Positions 8,923-18,303 are shown, numbered from the stretch's first letter. The stretch is 64,000 bases of DNA from Streptomyces sp. ML-6 (GCF_030116705.1 NZ_JAOTIK010000001.1:4740501-4804500); one strand, 5' to 3'. The notes: generated by a model from the sequence alone, not told the origin. Translations and numbers: made by a program.

Positions 8923-10866
8923 TCAGTTCGCCTCCGGTCCGGGTGGGTTCACCCGGGCCGGAGGTTCGTCCGGGGCGACGGCGGCCGTGCCGCGGGTCCT
9001 GCGCCACCGCAGGGCCCGCACCAGCCGGACCGCCAGGTACAGGGCCACCAGCGCGGCCGCCGTCCCGGGGACCGGGCGGACCTCCGGGGGCGACCAGCCG
9101 AGCACGGCGGCGGCGGTGAACAGCAGCAGGCCCAGGACGCGCAGCAGCCACCAGCCCGCCCCGCGCGGTTCCCGGGAGCCGGGGGGTGCCGGATGGGCGC
9201 CGTCCGGCGTGGTCAGCGTGGAGCGCACCCCGGCCAGCAGGCCGCGGTGGGCGAGGACCCGGGCGCCGGGGAGGGCGTCGAGGACCTCGGGGCGGTCGCC
9301 GAAGCCCGGGGGGAGCGGGGGCAGGGAGAGCGCGGCCAGCAGGTCCGCCTGGTGGCGGGACGGGTCACCGGTGGAGCGCAGTACGTGCGTCAGCGGGCGG
9401 GGGTCGTCGAGGGCGAAGGCGTGGGACAGGGCCTCGGCCGTGGCGGTGACCGCGGTGTGGTCGGGGGCCGGGGCGGCGGCGTCCCACTCGTGGGCGGCCA
9501 GGGGGCGGCCCTTGAGGAACAGGGTGAATCCGCAGCGTTCGGGCGTGCGGCGCAGCACCAGCGTGGGCCACTTCTCGCCGGTGGTGAAGTTGTCGGCCGC
9601 CGTGGTCAGCGGGTCCTCCGTGGACAGCAGCGAGCGCTTGGCGGGCCGGGCGTCGGCGACGGCCTCGACGTAGGTGTGCGTGTCGGTGGCCGGGGCGGTG
9701 CGCAGGGAGACGCCGCAGACCAGGGCCGCCTGGGCCACGTCCGCCGGGCGGGCCGCCGCTATCGCGACCGCGCAGGGCGCCGCCGGTGCCCACTCGGGGG
9801 CGGGGCCGGGGGCGGCGGCGGAGGGCGCGGGGCGGCCGAAGAACGGGGTCCGCGCCGCCAGGTGGACCCGGACGCCCGAGCGGGTGTCCAGGAACTCCTG
9901 GCGCGGGTCGTCGCCGAGGTACGCCCAGGGGTACCTGGTGGCGTGGGCGCCGATGGAGCGGAAGACGTCGAGCGCCTCCTCCCAGCGCTCCTCGCGCAGC
10001 AGCATCAGGACGAGGCAGTTGCGGAAGCCGGCCGCCTCCGGGCTGCCCGGCCCGTACGCGGCGGAGAGGTCCAGGGCGCGGGTGACCGCGGCGTCGAGGC
10101 GGGGCGCGTACGGGTCGGGGCCGTCGTCCGGCGGCCCGGCCGCCAGGACCGCGTACTCCAGCGCCGCGAACAGCGGCAGCGCGTGCAGTTTCGACCCGGG
10201 CGGGGCGGTGTCGGCGGCGCCCTCGGCGAAACCGAACATCTCCTCGTGCGAGCCGTGCCACTTCGCGCACAGGTACTGCAGGGCCGCTGCGTGGCAGCCG
10301 TAGTGGTGCGGGTCGCGGGCCATGACCTGGGCCCAGTAGTCGTCGAAGACCGGGCGGGGGGCCTGGCTGCCCACCGCGTGGGTCAGGGCGAGGCGCCACG
10401 GCACGGGGTCGGCGGGGTTGAGCTCCGCCGCCCGGCCGATCACCGGGGCGGCGTCCTCCAGGAGCGCGAAGAAGGCCCGGAACTGGTCGTGCGAGACCTG
10501 GTCGGCGCGGTCCGCGGTGCGGATCTCCCACGCCCGGTCGATCAGCAGGGCGGCGCCGACCAGGGCCGCGTCCGGGTCGTCGGGCAGCTCGTCCTGCCAG
10601 GCGTCCAGCCAGCCGGGGTTGTGCAGGGCGGCCGCGGCGAGGCGGCAGACGTAGCCGTCCCTCAGCTCCCACTGGGCGTGCTCGCGGGTCGCGGCGAGCA
10701 GGGCGCGGGCGGGGCCGTGGTCGCCCCGGGCGGCCGAGGTCAGGGCGGCGCGCAGCGCGGGGTCCGGGGCGTCGACGACGACCGCCTCGTCCGGCGGCAG
10801 GTCGGCGCCGATGGCGGCGCTGTGGCGCAGTACCCGGGGGAGGGTGAGGAGGAACGGGAGGCGCAC
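8923..10866 (-). CDS. Uncharacterised large protein with C-terminal membrane segments
   Basis: This 647-residue protein has no domain I can name with confidence. The first ~330 residues are Ala/Leu-rich with helical repeat-like character (EWEIRT-type Trp motifs, a cluster around YCAKWHGSHEEMFGF, and RNCLVLMLLREERWEEALDVF). This suggests TPR-like helical pairs. A middle domain resembles a secreted or regulatory beta-rich fold. The C-terminus has two hydrophobic helices (about 578-625) and a basic tail. The GTG start has GGGGAC upstream. It lies 17 nt after the 284-aa membrane protein gene, so the two probably form one transcript. Confidence 0.75.
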   Translation of the reverse strand: MRLPFLLTLPRVLRHSAAIGADLPPDEAVVVDAPDPALRAALTSAARGDHGPARALLAATREHAQWELRDGYVCRLAAAALHNPGWLDAWQDELPDDPDAALVGAALLIDRAWEIRTADRADQVSHDQFRAFFALLEDAAPVIGRAAELNPADPVPWRLALTHAVGSQAPRPVFDDYWAQVMARDPHHYGCHAAALQYLCAKWHGSHEEMFGFAEGAADTAPPGSKLHALPLFAALEYAVLAAGPPDDGPDPYAPRLDAAVTRALDLSAAYGPGSPEAAGFRNCLVLMLLREERWEEALDVFRSIGAHATRYPWAYLGDDPRQEFLDTRSGVRVHLAARTPFFGRPAPSAAAPGPAPEWAPAAPCAVAIAAARPADVAQAALVCGVSLRTAPATDTHTYVEAVADARPAKRSLLSTEDPLTTAADNFTTGEKWPTLVLRRTPERCGFTLFLKGRPLAAHEWDAAAPAPDHTAVTATAEALSHAFALDDPRPLTHVLRSTGDPSRHQADLLAALSLPPLPPGFGDRPEVLDALPGARVLAHRGLLAGVRSTLTTPDGAHPAPPGSREPRGAGWWLLRVLGLLLFTAAAVLGWSPPEVRPVPGTAAALVALYLAVRLVRALRWRRTRGTAAVAPDEPPARVNPPGPEAN

Positions 10867-10883
10867 GTGGGTCCCCGGCCGCG

Positions 10884-11738
10884 TCAGCCGGTGGCCGCGG
10901 TCGCCGCCGCCGAGGCCTGGAGCTCGCCGCGGTGGTGGATCTGACGGAACGTGAAGTTCGTCAGGTCGTTGCCGGTGGTGTAGACGTTCTTGTCGGCGGT
11001 GGTGACGCTCTTGCCGTTGGTGAACCCGCTGATGGCGAAGTAGGCGTAACGGCCGTAGGAGTTGGCGGTGCGGCGGCAGACGGAGCCGGCGGGGCAGAAG
11101 GAGGGCACTCCCGCGCCGCTCAGGGTGGCGATGCTGCCGGACGCCTGCTGGGCCGCCTTCTTGGCCCGGGCCTCCGTCTCGAAGACCGCGACGCCGATGG
11201 TGGCGGCGACGCCGTCCTTGCTGTACGTCGCCCGGATCACCTGCTGGCAGCCGTTGTTCACGAGGATCGAGCCGAGCGCGCCCTTGGTGGTGGCGGCGCA
11301 GTTCTTGGTCTGCTGGGTCGCGCCCTTGACGTAGACGCGGTCGCCCATCGTCAGTTTCTTGCCGGGGAAGAAGGCGTCGGCGGTGATCGGCGCCCGGTCC
11401 TTCTTCCCGCTGGATATGTAGTCCTTCGGGTTCGGCGGGGGCGGCGGTGCCACCGAGGAGAAGGACGGTTCGGGCTCGGCGGTCTCGTTCGGCAGCTCGG
11501 ACGGCGCGGGCAGTTCGCTCGCGTGCTTGCCCGATCCGGCGGAGCGGTTGTTCTTGTCGGTGGAGATGACCGCCGTGGCCACGATCGCGCCGACCGCCGC
11601 GGTGGCGAGCACCCCCCCGCCGATCAGCAGCCACTTCTTGCGCCGGTTGCGTGCGGCGGAGGCGTCGGCCAGCGCCGCCCAGTCAGGGGTCTGTGCGTCC
11701 CCGGGCCCCCAGGAGGGCCCCCCATGCCCAAAGCTCAT
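10884..11738 (-). CDS. Single-pass membrane protein with extracytoplasmic domain, function unknown
   Basis: This 284-residue protein starts MSFGHGGPSWGPGDAQTPDW. A short cytoplasmic part ends in RNRRKKW, followed by one membrane helix (about 37-60) and a Ser/Pro-rich linker (PSFSSVAPPPPPNPKDY). The outer domain of about 170 residues has Cys in NCAATT, NNGCQQV and SFCPAGSVCRR, suggesting disulphides. The ATG at 11738 is preferred over an upstream ATG that would overlap the divergent gene. The 8923-10866 gene follows. Related proteins appear widespread in Streptomyces, but I cannot name a function. Confidence 0.75.
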   Translation of the reverse strand: MSFGHGGPSWGPGDAQTPDWAALADASAARNRRKKWLLIGGGVLATAAVGAIVATAVISTDKNNRSAGSGKHASELPAPSELPNETAEPEPSFSSVAPPPPPNPKDYISSGKKDRAPITADAFFPGKKLTMGDRVYVKGATQQTKNCAATTKGALGSILVNNGCQQVIRATYSKDGVAATIGVAVFETEARAKKAAQQASGSIATLSGAGVPSFCPAGSVCRRTANSYGRYAYFAISGFTNGKSVTTADKNVYTTGNDLTNFTFRQIHHRGELQASAAATAATG

Positions 11739-11792
11739 GCGGCGAATCCTAATGTGCCCCCCGGTCCCGGCGGCGAGCGGAACGTAAACCGG

Positions 11793-11821
11793 TTGGGCGG
11801 GGCTTCGCGGACCGTGACAAT
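11793..11821 (+). promoter_or_regulatory. Candidate promoter for a leaderless ABC-F mRNA
   Basis: TTGGGC (11793-11798), a 17-nt spacer and GACAAT (11816-11821) form a vegetative-type promoter. Transcription would start about 7 nt after the -10, essentially at the ATG at 11829. No Shine-Dalgarno sequence precedes that ATG, so a leaderless transcript is the simplest reading. Confidence 0.5.
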
Positions 11822-11828
11822 GCTGTGC

Positions 11829-13448
11829 ATGGGACATCTCGAAGCGGGCCACCTTGAGTACTACCTACCGGACGGGCGGGTACTGCTCGGTGATGCCTCG
11901 TTCAGGGTGGCGGACGGGGCGGTGGCCGCCCTCGTGGGGGCCAACGGCGCCGGGAAGACGACCCTGCTGCGGCTGCTCTCCGGGGAGATCCAGCCGCACG
12001 GCGGCACCGTCTCGGTGAGCGGCGGGCTCGGGGTGATGCCGCAGTTCGTGGGCTCGGTGCGGGACGGGCGCACGGTCCGGGACCTGCTCGTCTCGGTGTC
12101 CCAGCCCCGCATCCGGGAGGCGGCCCTGGCGGTCGACCGGGCCGAGGAGCTGATCCTCACCGTCGACGACGAGGCCGCGCAGATGAAGTACGCGCAGGCC
12201 CTGAGCGACTGGGCGGAGGCCCGCGGCTACGAGGCCGAGACCGTCTGGGACATGTGCACCACGGCCGCGCTCGGCGTCCCGTACGAGAAGGCGCAGTGGC
12301 GCGAGGTGCGCACCCTGTCCGGCGGGGAGCAGAAGCGGCTGGTGCTGGAGGCGCTGCTGCGCGGGCCCGACGAGGTGCTGCTGCTCGACGAGCCGGACAA
12401 CTACCTCGACGTGCCCGGCAAGCGGTGGCTGGAGGAGCGGCTGAAGGAGACCCGCAAGACGGTCCTGTTCGTCTCCCACGACCGCGAGCTGCTGGCCCGC
12501 GCCGCCGAGAAGATCATCAGTGTGGAGCCCAGCCCGGCGGGCAGCGACGTATGGGTGCACGGCGCCGGCTTCGACACGTACCACCAGGCGCGCAAGGACC
12601 GGTTCGCCCGGTTCGAGGAGCTGCTGCGGCGCTGGGAGGAGGAGCACGCCCGGCTGAAGGCGCTGGTCCTCCGGCTCCGGCAGCAGGCGGCGAACAGCCC
12701 CGACATGGCGTCCCGCTACCGGGCGATGCAGACCCGCTTCAAGAAGTTCGAGGACGCCGGTCCGCCGCCGGAGCCGCCGCGCGAGCAGGACATCAGGATG
12801 CGGCTGCGCGGCGGCCGGACCGGGGTGCGGGCGGTGACCTGCGAGAAGCTTGAGCTGACCGGGCTGATGAAGCCGTTCGACCTGGAGGTCTTCTACGGGG
12901 AACGGGTCGCCGTCCTCGGTTCGAACGGCTCCGGCAAGTCGCACTTCCTACGCCTCCTGGCGGGCGAGCAGGTGGCGCACACGGGTCAGTGGAAGCTCGG
13001 GGCGCGGGTCGTGCCCGGACACTTCGCGCAGACCCACGCCCACCCGGAGCTGCTGGGGCACACGCTCGTCGAGATCCTGTGGACCGAGCACGCCAGGGAC
13101 CGCGGCGGCGCGATGTCGGTGCTGCGCCGCTACGAGCTGGAGCGCCAGGGCGACCAGCCCTTCGAGAAGCTGTCCGGCGGCCAGCAGGCCCGTTTCCAGA
13201 TCCTGCTCCTGGAGCTGGCCGGCACGACCGCGCTGCTGCTCGACGAGCCCACGGACAACCTCGACCTGGAGTCGGCCGAGGCGCTTCAGGACGGGCTGGA
13301 GGCGTACGAGGGGACGGTGCTGGCGGTCACGCACGACCGCTGGTTCGCGAAGTCCTTCGACCGCTATCTGGTCTTCGGTTCCGACGGGGTGGTGCGCGAG
13401 ACGCGGGAGCCGGTGTGGGACGAGCGCCGGGTGGAGCGGGCGCGGTAG
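11829..13448 (+). CDS. ABC-F family ATP-binding protein
   Basis: This 539-residue protein has two ABC ATPase domains and no membrane segment. Domain 1 has Walker A GANGAGKTT, signature LSGGEQ and LLLDEPDNYLD. Domain 2 has Walker A GSNGSGKS, signature LSGGQQ and LLLDEPTDNLD. A linker of about 80 residues (roughly 250-330) is rich in Arg and Glu, as in ABC-F proteins that act at the ribosomal E site. It could be a translation factor or an antibiotic resistance protein; the sequence does not decide. Start 11829 fits a leaderless mRNA; ATG 11820 is the alternative and overlaps the -10. Confidence 0.9.
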   Translation: MGHLEAGHLEYYLPDGRVLLGDASFRVADGAVAALVGANGAGKTTLLRLLSGEIQPHGGTVSVSGGLGVMPQFVGSVRDGRTVRDLLVSVSQPRIREAALAVDRAEELILTVDDEAAQMKYAQALSDWAEARGYEAETVWDMCTTAALGVPYEKAQWREVRTLSGGEQKRLVLEALLRGPDEVLLLDEPDNYLDVPGKRWLEERLKETRKTVLFVSHDRELLARAAEKIISVEPSPAGSDVWVHGAGFDTYHQARKDRFARFEELLRRWEEEHARLKALVLRLRQQAANSPDMASRYRAMQTRFKKFEDAGPPPEPPREQDIRMRLRGGRTGVRAVTCEKLELTGLMKPFDLEVFYGERVAVLGSNGSGKSHFLRLLAGEQVAHTGQWKLGARVVPGHFAQTHAHPELLGHTLVEILWTEHARDRGGAMSVLRRYELERQGDQPFEKLSGGQQARFQILLLELAGTTALLLDEPTDNLDLESAEALQDGLEAYEGTVLAVTHDRWFAKSFDRYLVFGSDGVVRETREPVWDERRVERAR

Positions 13449-13467
13449 GGCTCCGGGGGAGCGCTGG

Positions 13468-13517
13468 GGCCGGGGTGCCGGGGGTGGAGGCGGCCGGCCC
13501 CCGGTGCCGCCCCGGCC
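13468..13517 (+). terminator. GC-rich hairpin after the ABC-F gene
   Basis: GGCCGGGGTGCCGGGGG near 13468-13484 can pair imperfectly with CCCCCGGTGCCGCCCCGGCC near 13498-13517. It lies 20 nt after the stop and before the rplM promoter. The pairing has bulges, so confidence is moderate. Confidence 0.5.
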
Positions 13518-13525
13518 GACGCGTT

Positions 13526-13555
13526 TTGACCCGTCCGGGGCGGGGCGGGTAATGT
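13526..13555 (+). promoter_or_regulatory. Promoter of rplM-rpsI
   Basis: TTGACC (13526-13531), an 18-nt spacer and TAATGT (13550-13555) match the principal sigma consensus well. The predicted transcript has a leader of about 175 nt before the rplM GTG. That is long enough for L13-type autoregulation, although no specific structure was identified. Confidence 0.65.
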
Positions 13556-13738
13556 CGACTGCTGTTATGCGTATGGGCTGCGTGTTCTCACGCGAAGAGC
13601 CCTTGCGCAAGTTCTCTGGAGCAGTTACCAGTGGCTCGCATACGGGCGTGTTCCCGGCATTGTGTGCCCCAGCTGCATGATCGCTTCAGAGGTGTCGTGT
13701 GTATGGACCCCATCCACTGAAGAAGCGAAGGCTACGAA

Positions 13739-14182
13739 GTGCGTACGTACAGCCCCAAGCCCGGCGATGTCACTCGCCAGTGGCACATCATCGACGCTCA
13801 GGACGTCGTCCTGGGTCGTCTGGCCACCACGGCTGCGAACCTTCTCCGCGGTAAGCACAAGCCGATCTACGCCCCCCACATGGACATGGGCGACTTCGTC
13901 ATCATCATCAACGCCGACAAGGTTCACCTGTCCGGCAACAAGAAGACCCAGAAGATGGCGTACCGCCACTCCGGGTTCCCGGGTGGTCTGCGCTCCGTCC
14001 GTTACGACGAGCTGCTCGCCAAGAGCCCCGAGAAGGCCGTCGAGAAGGCCATCAAGGGCATGATCCCCAAGAACAGCCTGGGCCGCCAGATGCTCTCGAA
14101 GCTCAAGGTCTACGCGGGCGACCAGCACCCGCACGCTGCTCAGCAGCCGGTCCCGTTCGAGATCACCCAGGTCGCGCAGTAG
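13739..14182 (+). CDS. rplM: 50S ribosomal protein L13
   Basis: This 147-residue protein starts [20 protein letters not shown] from GTG and contains the L13 segments [18 protein letters not shown] and [18 protein letters not shown] lies upstream. L13 is an early 50S assembly protein. It is followed 44 nt later by rpsI, the universal rplM-rpsI pair. Confidence 0.97.
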   Translation: MRTYSPKPGDVTRQWHIIDAQDVVLGRLATTAANLLRGKHKPIYAPHMDMGDFVIIINADKVHLSGNKKTQKMAYRHSGFPGGLRSVRYDELLAKSPEKAVEKAIKGMIPKNSLGRQMLSKLKVYAGDQHPHAAQQPVPFEITQVAQ

Positions 14183-14226
14183 TTCCGGCCTCCCCCTAAG
14201 ACCAAAAGAAAGATCTGAGGAGAATC

Positions 14227-14754
14227 GTGGCCGAGACCACTGTTGAGAACCCCGTCGAGGGCACCGAGGGCGAAGAGGTCTTCGCCGAGGTCACCACCTT
14301 CGAGTCCGAGGTTCCCGTCGAGGGCGAGTACACCAGCGAGTCGCTGGCCTCCCGCTTCGGCGACCCGCAGCCCGCCGCCGGCCTTGGCCGTCGGAAGAAC
14401 GCCATCGCCCGCGTCCGGATCGTTCCGGGCACCGGCAAGTGGAAGATCAACGGTCGCACCCTTGAGGACTACTTCCCCAACAAGGTGCACCAGCAGGAAG
14501 TCAACGAGCCCTTCAAGGTGCTCGAGCTCGACAACCGCTACGACGTCATCGCCCGCATCTCGGGTGGCGGCGTCTCGGGTCAGGCCGGTGCCCTGCGCCT
14601 CGGTGTGGCCCGTGCGCTGAACGAGGCCGACGTGGACAACAACCGTCCCACGCTGAAGAAGGCCGGCTTCCTCTCCCGCGACGACCGTGCGGTCGAGCGC
14701 AAGAAGGCCGGTCTCAAGAAGGCCCGTAAGGCCCCGCAGTACAGCAAGCGCTAA
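14227..14754 (+). CDS. rpsI: 30S ribosomal protein S9 with N-terminal extension
   Basis: The S9 core starts near residue 47 ([20 protein letters not shown]) and ends in the P-site tail KAPQYSKR. The first ~45 of 175 residues form an acidic extension ([20 protein letters not shown]) typical of actinobacterial S9. Translation starts at GTG after GAGGAGA. A strong hairpin with a T-rich tail follows. Confidence 0.96.
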   Translation: MAETTVENPVEGTEGEEVFAEVTTFESEVPVEGEYTSESLASRFGDPQPAAGLGRRKNAIARVRIVPGTGKWKINGRTLEDYFPNKVHQQEVNEPFKVLELDNRYDVIARISGGGVSGQAGALRLGVARALNEADVDNNRPTLKKAGFLSRDDRAVERKKAGLKKARKAPQYSKR

Positions 14755-14781
14755 ACCGCCTGCTCGTCTGCTTTACACGCC

Positions 14782-14818
14782 CGCCCCGGCGGCACTCCTC
14801 GTGCTGCCGGGGCGTTCG
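14782..14818 (+). terminator. Intrinsic terminator of rplM-rpsI
   Basis: CGCCCCGGCGGCAC (14782-14795) pairs with GTGCTGCCGGGGCG (14801-14814) with one G-U pair and a 5-nt loop, and TTCGTTT follows. It starts 27 nt after the rpsI stop. Confidence 0.9.
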
Positions 14819-14985
14819 TTTATCGACACCTCCGGGCGTATAACGGCATAAGACATTCATAGTCTTGATTGCGTGACGTTGTGTTGCTCGGCGTTCGATG
14901 CGCGGTGTTGTGCGCATTGTGTCGTTGTGTTGCATTGCTTTGGTCGGTTTGGTTTGCGGTTTCGGAGCATCTTCGGAGGACACCA

Positions 14986-16344
14986 GTGGGACGACTCTTC
15001 GGTACGGACGGCGTGCGCGGTGTCGCCAATGCGGATCTGACGGCCGAGCTGGCGCTCGGCCTCTCGGTGGCCGCGGCGCACGTGCTCACCGAAGGGAGCA
15101 CCGCCGACGGGGCCCGGCCGACGGCCGTGGTGGGCCGTGACCCACGCGCCTCCGGGGAGTTCCTGGAGGCCGCGGTCGTGGCCGGTCTCGCCAGCGCGGG
15201 CGTGGACGTCCTGCGCGTCGGCGTGCTGCCCACCCCCGCGGTGGCGTACCTCACCGGCGCGCTGGGGGCCGACCTCGGCGTGATGCTCTCGGCGAGCCAC
15301 AACTCCATGCCGGACAACGGGGTCAAGTTCATCGCCCGCGGCGGTCACAAGCTCTCCGACGAGCTGGAGGACCGGATCGAGTCGCTCTACGAGCAGCACC
15401 GCACCGGTGAGCCGTGGGAGCGCCCGACCGGTGCCGGGGTGGGACGCGTCACCGAGTACACGGAGGGCTTCGACCGTTACGTGGCCCACCTCGTCGCGGT
15501 CCTGCCGAACCGGCTCGACGGGCTGAAGGTGGTGCTCGACGAGGCGCACGGGGCCGCCGCCCGCGTCTCGCCGGAGGCCTTCGCGAGGGCCGGCGCCGAG
15601 GTGATCACGATCGGTGCCGACCCGACCGGCCTGAACATCAACGACGGCTGCGGTTCCACCCATCTGGAGCCGCTGAAGGCCGCCGTCGTCGAGCACGGTG
15701 CCGACTTCGGCATCGCGCACGACGGCGACGCCGACCGCTGCCTGGCGGTGGACGCCTCCGGCGAGGAGGTCGACGGCGACCAGATCCTCTCCGTCCTGGC
15801 CCTCGCCATGCGCGAGGCCGGGCAGTTGCGCAAGGACACCGTGGTCGGCACGGTCATGTCCAACCTCGGCTTCAAGATCGCGATGGAGCGGGAGGGCATC
15901 CAGCTCGTCCAGACCGCCGTCGGCGACCGCTACGTGCTGGAGTCGATGAAGGCCGAGGGCTACGCGCTGGGCGGCGAGCAGTCCGGCCACGTCATCGTCC
16001 TGGACCACGCCACGACCGGCGACGGCACCCTGACCGGCCTGCTGCTGGCGGCCCGGGTCGCCGCCACCGGCCGTACGCTCGCCGACCTGGCCGGGGTCAT
16101 GCAGCGGCTGCCGCAGCTGCTGATCAACGTCCCCGACGTGGACAAGTCCCGGGTCGGCACCTCCCCGGAGATCGCCCAGGCCGTCGCCGAGGCCGAGCGC
16201 GAGCTGGGCTCCACCGGACGCGTGCTGCTGCGCCAGTCGGGTACCGAGCCGCTGGTGCGGGTCATGGTCGAGGCGGCCGACATCGAGCAGGCGCGGGCCG
16301 TCGCCGAGCGGCTGGCCGACGTGGTGAAGTCCGCGCTCGGCTGA
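14986..16344 (+). CDS. glmM: Phosphoglucosamine mutase
   Basis: This 452-residue cytosolic enzyme converts glucosamine-6-P to glucosamine-1-P for peptidoglycan precursors. The phospho-acceptor Ser is S104 in [11 protein letters not shown]. The Mg-binding loop DGDADRC and the C-terminal phosphate-binding [12 protein letters not shown] are present. GTG at 14986 ([15 protein letters not shown]) is the start, with CGGAGGA about nine bases upstream. The ~230 nt before it are AT-richer than the surroundings and probably hold the promoter. Its partner glmS lies 6.7 kb downstream, beyond coaA and the lanthipeptide locus. Confidence 0.97.
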   Translation: MGRLFGTDGVRGVANADLTAELALGLSVAAAHVLTEGSTADGARPTAVVGRDPRASGEFLEAAVVAGLASAGVDVLRVGVLPTPAVAYLTGALGADLGVMLSASHNSMPDNGVKFIARGGHKLSDELEDRIESLYEQHRTGEPWERPTGAGVGRVTEYTEGFDRYVAHLVAVLPNRLDGLKVVLDEAHGAAARVSPEAFARAGAEVITIGADPTGLNINDGCGSTHLEPLKAAVVEHGADFGIAHDGDADRCLAVDASGEEVDGDQILSVLALAMREAGQLRKDTVVGTVMSNLGFKIAMEREGIQLVQTAVGDRYVLESMKAEGYALGGEQSGHVIVLDHATTGDGTLTGLLLAARVAATGRTLADLAGVMQRLPQLLINVPDVDKSRVGTSPEIAQAVAEAERELGSTGRVLLRQSGTEPLVRVMVEAADIEQARAVAERLADVVKSALG

Positions 16345-16362
16345 CCGCCGCCGCACGGACCG

Positions 16363-16409
16363 GGCCGCCCCGTGATCCCCGGCCGCCGGGGGCCACGGGG
16401 CGGCCTTTT
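16363..16409 (+). terminator. Intrinsic terminator of glmM
   Basis: GGCCGCCCCGTG (16363-16374) pairs perfectly with CACGGGGCGGCC (16394-16405), followed directly by TTTT. It is a classical rho-independent terminator 19 nt after the stop. Confidence 0.92.
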
Positions 16410-16455
16410 CCGCCCAGCAGGACCAGGTCGCAGGTGGGGGCGCGGGCGCGCTCCC

Positions 16456-16516
16456 GGGGCGGGCGGCGTGCGCGGGGCGGGCGGCGTGCGCGGGGCGGGC
16501 GGCGTGCGCGGGGCGG
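16456..16516. repeat. 18-bp tandem repeat (3.4 copies) abutting the coaA stop codon
   Basis: Three perfect copies of GGGGCGGGCGGCGTGCGC (16456-16473, 16474-16491, 16492-16509) plus a 7-bp partial copy end exactly at the coaA stop (16517-16519, minus strand). The array fills much of the convergent glmM-coaA spacer. Confidence 0.9.
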
Positions 16517-17512
16517 TCAGAGCTTGCGCAGGGACAGCCGCTGGACCTTGTGGTCCGCGCCCTTGCGCAGCACCAGGGTGGCGCGGCCCCGGGTGGGGGC
16601 GACGTTCTCCACCAGATTCGGCTTGTTGATGGTCCGCCACATCGTCGCCGCGTACTCCATGGCCTCCTCCTCGGAGACCTGGGTGTACTTGCGGAAGTAC
16701 GAGGACGGGTCCTGGAACGCGGTGTCGCGCAGCTTGCGGAAGCGGTTGAGGTACCAGGTCTCGATGTCCTCGGTGCGCGCGTCCACGTACACGCTGAAGT
16801 CGAAGTAGTCGGCGAGGCCGACCCTGGTCCGGCCGTCCTTGCCGGGCATCGCGGGCTGGAGGACGTTGAGCCCCTCGACGATCAGGATGTCGGGGCGGCG
16901 CACGCTGAGGCGTTCGTCCGGGACGATGTCGTAGATCAGGTGCGAGTAGACGGGCGCCGTCACCTCGTCCTTGCCGGCCTTGATGTCGGCGACGAAACGG
17001 GTCAGGGCCCGCCGGTCGTACGACTCGGGGAAGCCCTTGCGGGACATCAGGCCGCGGGCCCGCAGCTCCTTCATCGGCAGCAGGAAGCCGTCGGTGGTCA
17101 CCAGCTCGACGCGCGGGTGCTCGGGCCAGCGGGCCAGCAGCGCCTGGAGGATGCGCGCGGTGGTGGACTTGCCGACCGCGACGCTGCCCGCGACGCCTAT
17201 GACGAACGGGGTGCCGCGCTGCTCGCCGTGGCCGTTCCCGGCGTCCCCGAGGAAGGTGTTCAGCGCGCCGCGCAGGCCCGAGGTGGCCTGGACGTAGAGG
17301 TTGAGGAGACGGGAGAGCGGCAGGTAGACGTCCCGTACCTCGTCGAGGTCGATGACGTCCCCGAGGCCGCGCAGCCGCTCGACCTCGTCGGCGCTCAGCG
17401 GCAGCGGGGTCTTGTCCCGCAGGGCGCTCCATTCGGCGCGGGACAGATCGACGTACGGCGTCGCCGCGGGCTCGGCGCGTCGGTGGGTGCTCCGTGGCGG
17501 CGAAGTGATCAC
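16517..17512 (-). CDS. coaA: Pantothenate kinase, type I
   Basis: This 331-residue enzyme carries out the first step of coenzyme A synthesis. The P-loop [12 protein letters not shown] is near residue 110. The family segments [17 protein letters not shown] and VEGLNVLQ follow, ending in [13 protein letters not shown] at 17512 ([15 protein letters not shown]) gives the usual Streptomyces length. The open frame extends further upstream but loses similarity there. It converges on glmM, and the spacer holds the 18-bp tandem repeat. Confidence 0.94.
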   Translation of the reverse strand: MITSPPRSTHRRAEPAATPYVDLSRAEWSALRDKTPLPLSADEVERLRGLGDVIDLDEVRDVYLPLSRLLNLYVQATSGLRGALNTFLGDAGNGHGEQRGTPFVIGVAGSVAVGKSTTARILQALLARWPEHPRVELVTTDGFLLPMKELRARGLMSRKGFPESYDRRALTRFVADIKAGKDEVTAPVYSHLIYDIVPDERLSVRRPDILIVEGLNVLQPAMPGKDGRTRVGLADYFDFSVYVDARTEDIETWYLNRFRKLRDTAFQDPSSYFRKYTQVSEEEAMEYAATMWRTINKPNLVENVAPTRGRATLVLRKGADHKVQRLSLRKL

Positions 17513-17576
17513 GGGTTCATTGTCGCGGGAGTTCGAACGGAGCGGGGGGTGGGCTCGGTCACGTGGGGCACGGGAC

Positions 17577-17607
17577 GGCCCGCACCGCCGGGCCGGCGGT
17601 GCGGGCC
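17577..17607. other. Perfect 13-bp inverted repeat in the coaA-lanA intergenic region
   Basis: GGCCCGCACCGCC (17577-17589) and GGCGGTGCGGGCC (17595-17607) flank a 5-nt loop. It lies in the 475-nt spacer (17513-17987) between divergent coaA and the lanthipeptide precursor. It could insulate the two units or act in a coaA leader. The rest of the spacer shows no convincing gene. An AT-richer patch (17945-17970) just before the precursor may hold its promoter. Confidence 0.6.
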
Positions 17608-17987
17608 GCGGCGGAATTCCCGAATCCGTCGGTGGCCCCCACCGGTTCCCGTCGGCACCGGGCGCCGGAGCGGACGGCGCAAGAGCGAGAACTCGCCGAA
17701 TGCGCGAGATGTCGTTGGGGCGGCCGAATGTCGATGGGAGGCGTGCGGCCGGCCCGTGCTCCCGGGGCGGTGCGCCCGCTGCCCGGGAGGTGGGGAAAGC
17801 TCCTGGTCCCGGGGCCCGGGCGGGCCGTTTTTCCGGTGCCCGGAGGGGCGATGCGCGGCTTCCCCCGGTTGGCCGGAAACGGGCTCCCCGCGCAATGGTG
17901 CGGCAGTGAAGGGTGTGAAGGCGGGCGCCGAACGGGCGCCCTGGTAGATCAATCATTTGTTCGCTTCGATGACCCTCTGGGGGACAC

Positions 17988-18146
17988 ATGCGCACCGAAA
18001 TGATTCTCACCAACGACGCCACCGACCTGGACCTGGACCTCCGCATCGCAGAGGCCCCCGACCAGACGCAGGAGATCGGCGGCGGTACCTACACCTCTCC
18101 GAGCAGCTACGCGATCGGCACCCGCTGTCCCGTCTGCTGCGTCTGA
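17988..18146 (+). CDS. Class I lanthipeptide precursor peptide (LanA-like)
   Basis: This 52-residue ribosomal peptide would be the substrate of the LanB and LanC encoded next. A well-placed GGGGGA precedes the ATG. The leader (about residues 1-33) contains DLDLDLRI at 13-20, resembling the F-N/x-L-D leader box that LanB enzymes bind. It ends in a Gly triplet (31-33) suited to cleavage. The probable core, residues 34-52, is [19 protein letters not shown]: three Thr, three Ser and three Cys, with a C-terminal C-P-V-C-C. It therefore has the residues needed for up to three (methyl)lanthionine rings. It is too short for usual ORF calling. The cleavage site and ring pattern are inferred. I do not recognise it as a described lanthipeptide. 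Confidence 0.85.
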   Translation: MRTEMILTNDATDLDLDLRIAEAPDQTQEIGGGTYTSPSSYAIGTRCPVCCV

Positions 18147-18241
18147 CGCGTCGGCAGGGCGTCCGGCCGGTGTGACCCGACCAGAGGTCTTCCGTCCGGG
18201 ACGGGCCCGGCACGATCCGAACGAGAGGCCCTGAGCGGAAC

Positions 18242-18270
18242 GGGCGGGGCGGGCCGAGCCCGCCCCGCCC
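18242..18270 (+). terminator. Strong hairpin between lanA and lanB (probable attenuator)
   Basis: GGGCGGGGCGGG (18242-18253) pairs perfectly with CCCGCCCCGCCC (18259-18270) across CCGAG. It lies 96 nt after the precursor stop and 34 nt before the lanB GTG, with no T tract. In lanthipeptide operons a hairpin here commonly lets more precursor than enzyme be made; that role is inferred. Confidence 0.65.
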
Positions 18271-18303
18271 TCCCGTACCACCGCACCCTGGGGGACGACC
18301 GAC

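Noticed and set aside
8881..10944. 687-codon plus-strand frame across the 647-aa minus-strand gene
   Set aside because: Gly/Arg/Val low-complexity translation with no family features; the minus-strand frame has realistic amino acid use and a start with spacing to its partner.
17563..18003. Plus-strand ORF in the coaA-lanA spacer
   Set aside because: Its composition is arbitrary, it has no ribosome binding site and it overlaps the lanA start in another frame.
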